Shown here: one piece after another, positions 33,504-42,015 of the stretch
Position numbering within the stretch: the stretch's first letter is position 1
Layout of the letters: each line of letters opens with the position of its first letter
Origin: Pseudomonas sp. ADAK13
Lineage (GTDB): Bacteria > Pseudomonadota > Gammaproteobacteria > Pseudomonadales > Pseudomonadaceae
Direction of reading: 5' to 3'
DNA length: 64,000 nucleotides
Assembly: GCF_012935715.1 (NCBI RefSeq)
Contig: NZ_CP052860.1
Location: 5,084,001 to 5,148,000, forward strand
Made by a program: the position numbers and the translations under genes
Notes under the pieces: generated by a model
Told to the model about the DNA's origin: nothing
The model's input: the letters and a program-made list of their open reading frames with translations, nothing else
Databases searched by the model: none

Positions 33504-34460
33504 ATGGTGTTCATGGATGCGTTTATCCAGCAACTGCTCAATGGCTTGATGACGGGCAGTCTCTACGCGCTAGTGGCCTTGGGTTACACCATGGTCTACG
33601 GCATTTTGCGGATCATCAACTTCGCCCATGGCGACGTGTTGATGATTGGCGCCCTGGTGGGCCTCTCGGTGATTCGCCTGTTGCAGGCGACATGGCCGGC
33701 AATGCCGCCGGTGCTGGTGCTGCTGGTGGCCACCGTGATTGCCATGGCGTTCTGCGCGGTACTCGCGGTGTTGATCGAGCGGGTCGCTTATCGACGCCTG
33801 CGCAACGCGCCGCGCCTGGCACCGTTGATCAGCGGCATCGGGGTATCGTTGTTGCTGCAAACCATCGCGATGCTGGTGTGGACGCGCAACCCGCAGATGT
33901 TCCCGCAACTGCTGCCACTGGAACCGATTGAAGTGCTCGCCGGCGCTTCGGCCCATCCGGCGATCACCAACGCTACCGCCCTGACCACCATTGCCGTCGC
34001 ACTGTCGGTGATGGTCGCGCTGCTGGTGCTGGTGGAACGCACGCGCTTTGGCCGGGCCATGCGCGCCGTGGCCGAGAACCCGCAAGTGGCGAGCCTGATG
34101 GGCATCAACCCGAACCGCATCATTGTGCTGACTTTCGCCATCGGCGGCGCCCTGGCGGCACTGGCCGGGATCATGATGGCGAGCAACTACGGCAGTGCGC
34201 ATTTCTACATGGGGTTCCTGCCGGGCATCAAAGCCTTTACCGCAGCGGTGCTGGGCGGCATCGGCAACCTCAAGGGCGCGATGCTGGGCGGCCTGCTGCT
34301 GGGGCTGATCGAAGCCCTGGGCACCGGTTACCTCGGCGCGGCCACTAACGGTGTGTTCGGCAGCAATTACCAGGATGTGTTTGCCTTTATCGTGTTGATC
34401 GCGGTGCTGGTGTTTCGTCCTTCGGGGCTGTTGGGCGAACGACTGGCGACCCGCGCATGA
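33504..34460 (+). CDS. livH: LIV-type ABC transporter permease (LivH-like)
   Basis: About 318 residues, eight or so membrane helices, with the LivH pattern QQLLNGLMTGSLYALVALGYTMVYGILRIINFAHGD and MRAVAENPQVASLMGINPNRII (EAA-like loop contacting the ATPase) and GLLLGLIEALGTGY. First gene of an operon livHMGF - SBP - atcB - atcC. Start uncertain between 33504 and 33513. The transporter type moves branched-chain amino acids, but also ureas, amides and other small compounds; the operon context suggests a thiazoline or carbamoyl amino acid. Confidence 0.88.
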   Translation: MVFMDAFIQQLLNGLMTGSLYALVALGYTMVYGILRIINFAHGDVLMIGALVGLSVIRLLQATWPAMPPVLVLLVATVIAMAFCAVLAVLIERVAYRRLRNAPRLAPLISGIGVSLLLQTIAMLVWTRNPQMFPQLLPLEPIEVLAGASAHPAITNATALTTIAVALSVMVALLVLVERTRFGRAMRAVAENPQVASLMGINPNRIIVLTFAIGGALAALAGIMMASNYGSAHFYMGFLPGIKAFTAAVLGGIGNLKGAMLGGLLLGLIEALGTGYLGAATNGVFGSNYQDVFAFIVLIAVLVFRPSGLLGERLATRA

Positions 34461-35542
34461 CTGTCTTGAACGCTTCCAGCCGGCGCGCCAGTCTCGGCCT
34501 TGTGCTGTTTGCCGTGGCGCTGGTGTTGGCGCCGTGGATTGTCGGGCACGCCGGTGGCAACACTTGGGTGCGCACCCTCGACTTTGCCTTGCTGTACATC
34601 ATGCTGGCTTTGGGCCTGAACATTGTGGTGGGCTACGCCGGGCTGCTGGACATGGGCTTTATCGCGTTCTACGCGGTGGGCGCCTACCTCGCGGCGTTGC
34701 TGTCTTCACCACACCTGCTGCAGCAATTCCCGGCGCTGATGGCGCTGCTGCCGACGGGCATGCACACCTCGATCTGGTTGATTTTGCCGTTGGCCGCGCT
34801 GCTGGCGGCAGGCTTTGGGGTGTTGCTGGGCGCGCCGACCTTGCGCCTGCGCGGCGATTACCTGGCCATCGTCACCCTGGGCTTCGGCGAAATCATCCGC
34901 ATCCTGCTGCGCAACCTCGATCGCCCGGTAAACATCACCAACGGCCCCAAAGGCATTGCCCAGGTCGATCCGGTCAACCTGCTGGGGATCAACCTCGGGC
35001 GCACCCAGGAGCTGTTCGGCCTGCGCCTGCCTTCGGTCTATCTGTATTACTACCTGTTCGCCGCGCTGGTGGTGCTGATCCTGTTTGCCTGCGTCCGCCT
35101 GGAGCGCTCGCGCATCGGCCGGGCCTGGGTGGCGATCCGCGAGGACGAAGAAGCGGCCCAGGCGATGGGCGTCAACACCTTGCGGCTGAAGTTGCTGGCG
35201 TTTGCCATCGGTGCCGGGTTTGGCGGGGTGAGCGGGGCGTTGTTCGCTTCGTTCCAGGGCTTTGTCTCGCCGGAGTCCTTCACCCTCAACGAGTCCATCG
35301 CCGTACTGGCGATGGTGGTACTCGGCGGCATGGGCCACATCCCGGGGGTGATTCTCGGCTGCGTATTGCTGGCGGCGTTGCCGGAGGCGTTGCGCGCAAG
35401 CATGGGCCCATTGCAGCAGGCGCTGTTTGGCCAGGTGCTGGTGGACCCGGAAATCATTCGTCAGTTGTTTTACGGGCTCGCGCTGATCCTGGCGATGCTC
35501 TATCGCCCGGCAGGCCTGTGGCCAAAAGGAGTGGCGCGATGA
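34457..35542 (+). CDS. livM: LIV-type ABC transporter permease (LivM-like)
   Basis: A 361-residue multi-helix permease. Motifs: LDFALLYIMLALGLNIVVGYAGLLDMGFIAFYAVGAY, the EAA-like loop RAWVAIREDEEAAQAMGVN, and GGMGHIPGVILG. ATG overlaps the livH stop (ATGA), showing translational coupling. Second permease of the heterodimer. Confidence 0.88.
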   Translation: MTVLNASSRRASLGLVLFAVALVLAPWIVGHAGGNTWVRTLDFALLYIMLALGLNIVVGYAGLLDMGFIAFYAVGAYLAALLSSPHLLQQFPALMALLPTGMHTSIWLILPLAALLAAGFGVLLGAPTLRLRGDYLAIVTLGFGEIIRILLRNLDRPVNITNGPKGIAQVDPVNLLGINLGRTQELFGLRLPSVYLYYYLFAALVVLILFACVRLERSRIGRAWVAIREDEEAAQAMGVNTLRLKLLAFAIGAGFGGVSGALFASFQGFVSPESFTLNESIAVLAMVVLGGMGHIPGVILGCVLLAALPEALRASMGPLQQALFGQVLVDPEIIRQLFYGLALILAMLYRPAGLWPKGVAR

Positions 35543-36312
35543 ACCAGCCGTTGTTGCAGATCGACCAGGTGAACAAGCACTTCGGCGGCGTGGCGGCGCT
35601 CACCGACGTGAGCCTGAGTATCCAGCCCGGGGAAATCTATGGATTGATCGGTCCCAATGGCGCCGGTAAAACCACCTTCTTTAACGTGATGACCGGCCTC
35701 TACACCCCGGATTCCGGGCGCTTCCAGCTCGACGGCCAGGATTACAAACCGGCCAGCGTGCACCAGGTGGCCCGGGCCGGCATTGCCCGGACCTTTCAGA
35801 ATATCCGCCTGTTCAACGCCATGAGTGCCCTGGAAAACGTCATGGTTGGCCGCCATGTGCGCACCCGCAATGGCTTATGGGCCGCCTTGAGTCGCCATCG
35901 CCGTGCGCAGGAAGAAGAAGCGCAAACCCGCGCCCATGCCCATCGCCTGCTGGCGTATGTGGGGCTGGCGGGGTTCGCCAATTACCGCGCCGACAGCCTG
36001 TCTTACGGCCATCAACGCCGCCTGGAAATCGCCCGCGCCCTGGCCACCGAGCCACGCTTGCTCGCCCTCGACGAGCCCGCAGCCGGGATGAACGCCAGCG
36101 AGAAAGTGCAACTGCGCGGCCTGCTGGAAAAGATCCGCGACGACGGCCACACGCTGCTGCTGATCGAGCACGACGTGAAGCTGGTGATGGGCGTTTGTGA
36201 CCGCATCAGCGTGCTCGATTACGGACAAGTGATCGCCGTGGGCGCGCCCGCTGAGGTGCGCCGCGACCCTGCGGTAATCCAGGCCTATCTGGGAGCCAGC
36301 GCCCATGTCTGA
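35539..36312 (+). CDS. livG: LIV-type ABC transporter ATPase (LivG-like)
   Basis: A 257-residue ATPase: Walker A GPNGAGKTT, the LivG-specific FQNIRLFNAMSALENVMVG, signature LSYGHQRRLEIARAL (instead of LSGGQ, as usual for LivG), Walker B LLALDEPAAGM and H-loop LIEHDVKLVMGVCDRI. ATG overlaps the livM stop. A longer open frame through livM is an out-of-frame artefact. Confidence 0.92.
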   Translation: MNQPLLQIDQVNKHFGGVAALTDVSLSIQPGEIYGLIGPNGAGKTTFFNVMTGLYTPDSGRFQLDGQDYKPASVHQVARAGIARTFQNIRLFNAMSALENVMVGRHVRTRNGLWAALSRHRRAQEEEAQTRAHAHRLLAYVGLAGFANYRADSLSYGHQRRLEIARALATEPRLLALDEPAAGMNASEKVQLRGLLEKIRDDGHTLLLIEHDVKLVMGVCDRISVLDYGQVIAVGAPAEVRRDPAVIQAYLGASAHV

Positions 36313-37021
36313 ACCGCTATTGAAAGTCGACGGCTTGCAGGTGCGCTACGGCGCCATCGAAGCGGTCAAGTCCCTGGATTTGCACATCGGTGAAGGCGAG
36401 CGCGTGACCTTGATCGGCGCCAACGGTGCCGGCAAGACCTCCAGCCTCAAGGCCCTCACCGGATTGCTGCCGGCTGCGGCGGGGCAGATCCGCTTTGCCG
36501 GGCACTCGATCCTCGGCCAGGCGCCGGACCAACTGCTGCGCCAGGGCATTGCGATGGTGCCGGAAGGGCGCGGCATTTTTGCGCGCATGAGCGTGATGGA
36601 AAACCTCCAGGCCGGGGCCTTTTTGCGCCGCGACACCGAACAGGTCAACCGCGAGATCCGCCAGTTGTTCGAGCACTTCCCGCGCCTGGAAGAGCGCCTG
36701 CAACAGTCCGCCGGCCTGCTGTCCGGTGGCGAGCAACAAATGCTCGCCCTGGCCCGGGCACTGCTGTCCAAACCGCGCCTGCTGGTGCTGGACGAACCGT
36801 CCATGGGCCTGGCGCCGATCATGGTGGAGAAGATCTTCCAGGTGATCGACGACGTGTGCCGCCAGGGCATGACCCTGCTGCTGGTGGAGCAGAACGCCCG
36901 GCTCGCGCTGCAGGTCACCGACCGCGCCTATGTGATGGACACCGGGCGCATCAGCCTCAGCGGCCCGTCCCACGAATTGCTCGACCACCCCGAGGTGCGC
37001 AGTGCCTACCTCGGTGAATGA
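36305..37021 (+). CDS. livF: LIV-type ABC transporter ATPase (LivF-like)
   Basis: A 238-residue ATPase: Walker A GANGAGKTS, FARMSVMENLQAGAF, signature LSGGEQQMLALARAL, Walker B LLVLDEPSMGLAP, H-loop LVEQNARLALQ. Overlaps livG by eight bases. With LivG it powers the LivHM permease pair. Confidence 0.92.
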   Translation: MSEPLLKVDGLQVRYGAIEAVKSLDLHIGEGERVTLIGANGAGKTSSLKALTGLLPAAAGQIRFAGHSILGQAPDQLLRQGIAMVPEGRGIFARMSVMENLQAGAFLRRDTEQVNREIRQLFEHFPRLEERLQQSAGLLSGGEQQMLALARALLSKPRLLVLDEPSMGLAPIMVEKIFQVIDDVCRQGMTLLLVEQNARLALQVTDRAYVMDTGRISLSGPSHELLDHPEVRSAYLGE

Positions 37022-37087
37022 ATTAACCCTGACGCTACCGGACGCCCGGCGTGTTCCGACCCGCCCGTAAACAAGCAGGAACTACTG

Positions 37088-38227
37088 ATGAAGACTTTCA
37101 AACACACCCTAGTGATCGGCCTGGCCCTGAGCAGCCTGGCGAGTGCCGTGGCCCAGGCCGACCAGACCGTACTGATCGGCCTGGCCGGCCCGTTGACCGG
37201 CCCGTCGGCGCGTATCGGCAAAGACCTGGAAAACGGCGCGCAACTGGCCATCGAGGCGGCCAACGCCAAGCACCCGAAAATCAACGGCGAGGCGGTAACG
37301 TTCAAGCTGCTGTCCGAGGATGACCAGTCCGACCCGCGCACCGCCGTGACCGTGGCCCAGCGCCTGGTGGACGAAGGCGTGGTGGGGGTGGTCGGCCACT
37401 GGAACACCGGCACCAGCATTCCTGCCGCCCGGGTTTACCACGACGCAGGTATCGCCCAGGTCGCACCGGTGGCCACCGGGCACGCGTACACCCAGCAGGG
37501 TTTCGACACCAGCTTCCGGATCATGGGCCATGACGACGATGGCGGCCAGGTGGCCGGCGACTATGCTTTGAACACCCTCAAGGCCCGGCGCATTGCGGTG
37601 ATCGACGACCGTACCGCGTTTGGCCAGGGCCTGGCGGACCAGTTCGTCAAATCCATCGAGGCCGGTGGCGCCAAGGTGGTCTCCCGTGAATACGTCGACG
37701 ACAAGACCATCGACTTCAGCGCGGTGCTGACCAACATCCGCAGCCAGAACCCGGACCTGATTTTCTTCGGCGGCGTTGATTCCCAGGCGGCACCGTTGGC
37801 CCGGCGCATCAAACAGTTGGGCATCAAGGCACCGCTGATGGGCGCCGGTGGGTTTGTCAGCCAGACCTTCCTGCAACTGGCGCAGAACGAAGGCGAGGGC
37901 GTGATTGCCCTGGAGCCGGGCCTGGCGGTGTCGCAGATGCCGGGTGGCAAGGCGTTCGAGCAGGCTTACAAGGATCGCTACAAGGCGTCGATCGAACTGC
38001 ACGCGCCGTTCGCCTATGACGGTGTCGGGGTGTTGGTGGCGGCGATCGAGAAAGCCGACTCGGTGAACCCGCAAAAGTACCTGCCGGTGCTGCGCGCCAT
38101 CAGCTACCAGGGCGTGACCGGGACTATCGCGTTTGATGCCGAGGGCAATCTGAAGAAGCCGTCGTTCACGGTGTATCAGGTCAAGGGCAATCAGTGGCAG
38201 CCAGTGAGTGTGGCGGGCGGCAAGTAA
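37088..38227 (+). CDS. LIV-type substrate-binding protein
   Basis: A 379-residue periplasmic protein: signal peptide ending AVAQA/DQ, then a type I periplasmic-binding fold (IGLAGPLTGPSARIGKDLENGAQLAIEAAN...GVVGHWNTGTSIPAARVYHDAG...IIFFGGVDSQAAPLARRIKQLG). This family binds branched-chain amino acids, amides or urea; here the downstream ATC hydrolase pair suggests it binds 2-amino-thiazoline-4-carboxylate or a related heterocycle. Placing the binding protein after the ATPases is the normal order in Pseudomonas LIV-type loci. Confidence 0.9.
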   Translation: MKTFKHTLVIGLALSSLASAVAQADQTVLIGLAGPLTGPSARIGKDLENGAQLAIEAANAKHPKINGEAVTFKLLSEDDQSDPRTAVTVAQRLVDEGVVGVVGHWNTGTSIPAARVYHDAGIAQVAPVATGHAYTQQGFDTSFRIMGHDDDGGQVAGDYALNTLKARRIAVIDDRTAFGQGLADQFVKSIEAGGAKVVSREYVDDKTIDFSAVLTNIRSQNPDLIFFGGVDSQAAPLARRIKQLGIKAPLMGAGGFVSQTFLQLAQNEGEGVIALEPGLAVSQMPGGKAFEQAYKDRYKASIELHAPFAYDGVGVLVAAIEKADSVNPQKYLPVLRAISYQGVTGTIAFDAEGNLKKPSFTVYQVKGNQWQPVSVAGGK

Positions 38228-38258
38228 ACGAATTATGTGGAGCTGACGGAGGCACACA

Positions 38259-38750
38259 ATGAGCAAGCTGGAAGGTGAACTGGGCATCCTGGCCCGGCGG
38301 CGGATCGAAGCCGAAATCATCAAGCCGATCTACGAGATCCTGGTGCGCGAGCAAGGCAAGGACTTTGCGGCGGCGGTGATCGGCGAGGCGGTGGGCAATG
38401 CGGCGATCCAGGCCGGCAAGCACTTTGCCGAACTGGAAGAACAGGGTGCCGACCTCAAGAGTTTCGTCGAGCTGCAAGTGCTCTGGGAAAAGGACGATGC
38501 GCTCAAGGTCGAGATCATCGCCAGCGACGCCGAGCACTATGACTACGACGTGAAGCGCTGCCGCTACGCCGAGATGTACCACGAGATGGGCCTGGGCGAG
38601 ATCGGCCACTTGCTGTCCTGCAACCGCGACGAACTGTTTATCGTCGGCTACAACCCGGACATCAAGCTGACCCGCACCCAAACCATCATGGGCGGCGCCC
38701 ATCACTGTGACTTCCGCTACCGGGCCAAGCCTCAGGGGCCCCGCTCATGA
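38259..38750 (+). CDS. atcB: L-2-amino-thiazoline-4-carboxylic acid hydrolase family protein
   Basis: A 163-residue member of the ATC hydrolase family (AtcB type): ARRRIEAEIIKPIYEILVREQG, VTEHDY-like central region (EHYDYDVKRCRYAEMYHEMGLGEIGHLLSCNRD) and a C-terminal TQTIMGGAHHCDFRYR. Known AtcB opens the thiazoline ring of ATC to S- or N-carbamoyl-L-cysteine. The family also contains members of unproven function, so the substrate is not certain. Start has GGAGG upstream; overlaps the next gene by four bases (ATGA), implying coupled synthesis with the carbamoyl hydrolase. Confidence 0.78.
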   Translation: MSKLEGELGILARRRIEAEIIKPIYEILVREQGKDFAAAVIGEAVGNAAIQAGKHFAELEEQGADLKSFVELQVLWEKDDALKVEIIASDAEHYDYDVKRCRYAEMYHEMGLGEIGHLLSCNRDELFIVGYNPDIKLTRTQTIMGGAHHCDFRYRAKPQGPRS

Positions 38751-39982
38751 GTGACTTGGCGCGGGTCGACGGCGAGCGCCTGTGGGGCTCGCTGATGGAA
38801 ATGGCGCAGATCGGCGGCACGCAAAAGGGTGGGGTTTCACGCCTGGCCCTCACCGATGAGGACCGCCGCGGTCGTGACCTGTTTGTGCGCTGGTGCGAGG
38901 CGGCGGGTTGCAGCATCCGGGTGGATGCCATGGGCAATATCTTTGCCCGTCGCGCCGGGCGCCGGGATCACCTGGCGCCGGTGCTGACCGGTTCCCACGG
39001 CGACTCCCAGCCGGCGGGCGGCAAGTACGATGGCATCTATGGGGTGCTGGCGGGGCTGGAAGTGGTGCGCACCTTGAACGACCTCGGGATCGAGACCGAG
39101 CGGCCGATAGAAGTGGTCAACTGGACCAACGAAGAAGGCTCGCGGTTTGCCCCGGCGATGATTTCTTCCGGGGTGTATGCCGGGGTGTTTGACCTGGAGT
39201 ACGGCCTGTCCCGCGAAGACAAGGCTGGCGTCACCATCGGCCAGGCGTTGCAGCAGATTGGTTATGCCGGTGCGCACCCGGTGGGTGGCCAGGCGGTGCA
39301 TGCCGCGTTTGAGCTGCACATCGAACAGGGGCCGATTCTTGAAGCCCAGGACTTGACCATCGGCGTGGTGACTGGCGCCCAGGGCCAGCGCTGGTATGAA
39401 GTGGAACTGAGCGGGCGCAGCGCACATGCCGGTACTACGCCGATGGATCACCGCCTGGATGCGCTGCTCGGGTTTGCCCGGGTGGTGGAAGCGGTCAACC
39501 AGATTGGCCTGGAGCAGGGCGCCGAAGGGCGAGCGACGGTGGGCATGGCGAATATCTTCCCTAACTCACGCAACGTGGTGCCGGGGCGGGTGTTTTTCAG
39601 TGTCGAGTTCCGGCACCCGGATGAAGCGGTGCTGGCGCATCAGGACCAGCAGTTGCAGGCGGCGGTGGCGCGGATTGCCGAGGGGATTGGCCTGCAACAC
39701 AGCGTGAAGCAGATCTTCCAGTACGCGCCGATTGCCTTCGACAGCGCGTGTGTGGACGTGGTGCGGGCTTCGGCGCAAGCGTTGGGGTATAGCCATCGCG
39801 ACATGATTTCCGGGGCCGGGCATGATGCCTGCTACCTGAACCGGGTGGCGCCGACGGCGATGATTTTTGTGCCGTGTGTGGATGGGCTGAGCCATAACGA
39901 GGCGGAGGAGATTTATCCGCAATGGTCGACGGCAGGGGCGGATGTGTTGTTGCAGGCGGTGTTGGCCAAGGCGCAGGAGTGA
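38747..39982 (+). CDS. atcC: N-carbamoyl-L-amino-acid hydrolase (AtcC/HyuC type, M20)
   Basis: A 411-residue Zn/Mn amidase of the allantoate amidohydrolase / beta-ureidopropionase family. Metal-site residues visible: H84 (TGSHGDS), D95 (GGKYDG), E129/E130 (NEEGSRF), H191 (HIEQGP) and a C-terminal His in GAGHDACYL. In the known ATC pathway the enzyme removes the carbamoyl group of N-carbamoyl-L-cysteine to give L-cysteine, CO2 and ammonia. Overlap with atcB supports this pairing. A different N-carbamoyl amino acid remains possible. Confidence 0.85.
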   Translation: MSDLARVDGERLWGSLMEMAQIGGTQKGGVSRLALTDEDRRGRDLFVRWCEAAGCSIRVDAMGNIFARRAGRRDHLAPVLTGSHGDSQPAGGKYDGIYGVLAGLEVVRTLNDLGIETERPIEVVNWTNEEGSRFAPAMISSGVYAGVFDLEYGLSREDKAGVTIGQALQQIGYAGAHPVGGQAVHAAFELHIEQGPILEAQDLTIGVVTGAQGQRWYEVELSGRSAHAGTTPMDHRLDALLGFARVVEAVNQIGLEQGAEGRATVGMANIFPNSRNVVPGRVFFSVEFRHPDEAVLAHQDQQLQAAVARIAEGIGLQHSVKQIFQYAPIAFDSACVDVVRASAQALGYSHRDMISGAGHDACYLNRVAPTAMIFVPCVDGLSHNEAEEIYPQWSTAGADVLLQAVLAKAQE

Positions 39983-40054
39983 GCGAGGTGTAACTGTTCA
40001 ACTGGATTCCCACAGGGGACCGAGTTCCCGCTCTGGAGCTTCTTTGTCTGGGGA

Positions 40055-40843
40055 TCAGCGGAAGAATTCGCCGGGTGTGGCGTCGAATTGCTGGCGGAAG
40101 GCGTTGATGAACGCCGAGGTGGATTCGTAGCCGCAGGCCAATGCCACATCGGTCACCCGTTCGCCTTGCTCCAGCGCGGGCAAGGCGCTCAGCAGGCGCA
40201 AGCGCTGGCGCCAGGCGCGGAAGGTCAGGCCGGTGTCGCTCAGGAACAGCCGGCTGAGGGTTTTTTCGCTCACCGCCAGTTTCTGGCTCCACTGCCCCAG
40301 GGTGGTTTGCTGCTCGGGGTGCAGGTTCAGGCTGCGGTAAATCTGGCGCAAGCGGCTGTCGGCGGGCAGTGGCAGCATCAAATCGACCTGGGGCGCGGCG
40401 GCCAACTGGTCCAGAACCACCTGGGCCAGTCGCCCGTCCGGGCCATCCTCGGCATATTCCACCGGCAACTCGCTGAAGCTGCGGATCAACTCCCGCAACA
40501 GGCTGCTCACCGCGAGCACCTGGCAGCGGTCGGCCGCCCAGCCGGTGACGCTGCAATCCAGGTACAGGCTGCGCATCTCGGTATGGGGCGAACTGAACAC
40601 CCGGTGCGGCATGCCGGCCGGGATCCACACCGCGCGCTGGGGCGGCGCGACGAAGCGTCCTGCACTGGTCTGGATCTCCAGCACCCCGGAAATCGCATAG
40701 GACAACTGCACCCACGGGTGACTGTGACGACGGGTCAGTGCGCGGTTGGGCAGGGATTCGGTACGGCCATACACCGGCCTCGGCAGGCTGGAAAGCCCGG
40801 GCACGCTGCGGCGCACGGTTTTTTCATGTCCTTTAGGCGGCAT
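40055..40843 (-). CDS. AraC-family regulator with cupin domain
   Basis: A 262-residue regulator: N-terminal cupin (RRHSHPWVQLSYAISGVLEIQT, PPQRAVWIPAGMPHRVFS) binding an effector, and C-terminal AraC HTH (LGQWSQKLAVSEKTLSRLFLSDTGLTFRAWRQRLRLL...ALACGYESTSAFINAFRQQFDATPGEFFR). Divergent from the SBF-like transporter across 85 bases and convergent with atcC. Likely regulates the neighbouring transporter. Confidence 0.88.
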   Translation of the reverse strand: MPPKGHEKTVRRSVPGLSSLPRPVYGRTESLPNRALTRRHSHPWVQLSYAISGVLEIQTSAGRFVAPPQRAVWIPAGMPHRVFSSPHTEMRSLYLDCSVTGWAADRCQVLAVSSLLRELIRSFSELPVEYAEDGPDGRLAQVVLDQLAAAPQVDLMLPLPADSRLRQIYRSLNLHPEQQTTLGQWSQKLAVSEKTLSRLFLSDTGLTFRAWRQRLRLLSALPALEQGERVTDVALACGYESTSAFINAFRQQFDATPGEFFR

Positions 40844-40928
40844 TTACTGGCTCATTGGCGTTAGTCGGTAACAAGCCGTTACGTTAGAGTCGCGAGGATG
40901 CTCTTGGCAACCCCTGGAAGATTGGCTT

Positions 40929-41927
40929 ATGACCCGCCCACGTTTTTTACCTGACAACTTCACCCTGACCCTGGTCGCGACGGTGATCCTCGCGTCCCTG
41001 CTGCCCGCCAGCGGCCAGACCGCCGTGGCCTTCGGCTGGGTGACCAACCTGGCCATCGCGCTACTGTTTTTCCTGCACGGCGCCAAACTGTCGCGCCAGG
41101 CCATCGTCGCCGGTGCCGGCCACTGGCGCCTGCACCTGCTGGTGTTCAGCCTGACCTTCGTGCTGTTCCCGCTGCTGGGCCTGGCGCTCAAGCCGGTGTT
41201 GTCGCCGCTGATCGGCAAAGACCTGTACATGGGCATGCTCTATCTGTGTGCATTGCCTGCCACGGTGCAGTCGGCGATTGCCTTTACGTCCCTGGCCCGG
41301 GGCAACATCCCGGCGGCGATTTGCAGTGCGGCGGCGTCGAGCCTGTTCGGGATCTTCCTCACGCCGTTGCTGGTGACCTTGTTGCTTAACGTGCACGGCG
41401 ACGGCGGCTCGACGGTCGACGCGATTCTGAAGATCAGCGTGCAACTGCTGCTGCCGTTCGTCGCCGGGCAAATCGCCCGCCGCTGGATCGGCGAGTGGGT
41501 AGGGCGCAACAAATCCTGGCTGAAGTTCGTCGACCAGGGCTCGATCCTGCTGGTGGTCTACGGCGCGTTCAGCGAAGCGGTCAACGAAGGCATCTGGCAC
41601 CAGATTCCGCTGTGGGAGCTGGGTGGCCTCGTGGTGGCCTGCTGTGTGTTGCTGGGGCTGGTGCTGGTGGCGTCCACCGTGCTGGGCAAGGCGTTCGGGT
41701 TCAGCCAGGAAGACCGCATCACCATTTTGTTCTGCGGCTCCAAGAAGAGCCTGGCCACCGGTGTGCCCATGGCCCAGGTGCTGTTCGCCGGGGCGACCAT
41801 GGGCGTGCTGATCCTGCCGCTGATGCTGTTTCACCAGATCCAGTTGATGGTGTGTGCCGCCCTGGCCCAGCGTTATGCCAAGCGTCCGGAATCGATTCCG
41901 GAGCTGATGGGACAGGTCGATCCCTGA
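40929..41927 (+). CDS. Bile acid:sodium symporter-like (SBF/YfeH) transporter
   Basis: A 332-residue membrane protein with about ten helices. FLHGAKLSRQAIVAGAGHWRLH, LPATVQSAIAFTSLARGN and FCGSKKSLATGVPMAQVLF are typical of the SBF_like (YfeH) subfamily. Substrate not known for this subgroup. Controlled probably by the divergent AraC regulator. Confidence 0.87.
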   Translation: MTRPRFLPDNFTLTLVATVILASLLPASGQTAVAFGWVTNLAIALLFFLHGAKLSRQAIVAGAGHWRLHLLVFSLTFVLFPLLGLALKPVLSPLIGKDLYMGMLYLCALPATVQSAIAFTSLARGNIPAAICSAAASSLFGIFLTPLLVTLLLNVHGDGGSTVDAILKISVQLLLPFVAGQIARRWIGEWVGRNKSWLKFVDQGSILLVVYGAFSEAVNEGIWHQIPLWELGGLVVACCVLLGLVLVASTVLGKAFGFSQEDRITILFCGSKKSLATGVPMAQVLFAGATMGVLILPLMLFHQIQLMVCAALAQRYAKRPESIPELMGQVDP

Positions 41928-41945
41928 ACCGTCGTGTTACTATTT

Positions 41946-41996
41946 TTTGCGCGCGGCTCAAGGGCCGGCATCGGGCCGGCTTGATCTGCGCGCAAA
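41946..41996 (+). promoter_or_regulatory. Strong hairpin in the leader of the sugar exporter gene
   Basis: TTTGCGCGC pairs with GCGCGCAAA, and an inner TCAAG(GG)CCGGC pairs with GCCGGCTTGA, giving a long two-part stem between the SBF-like gene and sotB. It is 19 bases before the sotB start and has no T-run on the + strand, so it resembles an RNA leader structure rather than a terminator. Confidence 0.5.
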
Positions 41997-42015
41997 CGAG
42001 TACGACGACCTGTAA

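Noticed and set aside
34534..36312. A 592-codon frame covering livM out of frame and livG
   Set aside because: Only the last 257 codons match an ATPase; the first part overlaps livM in another frame. The true start is the ATG at 35539 overlapping the livM stop.
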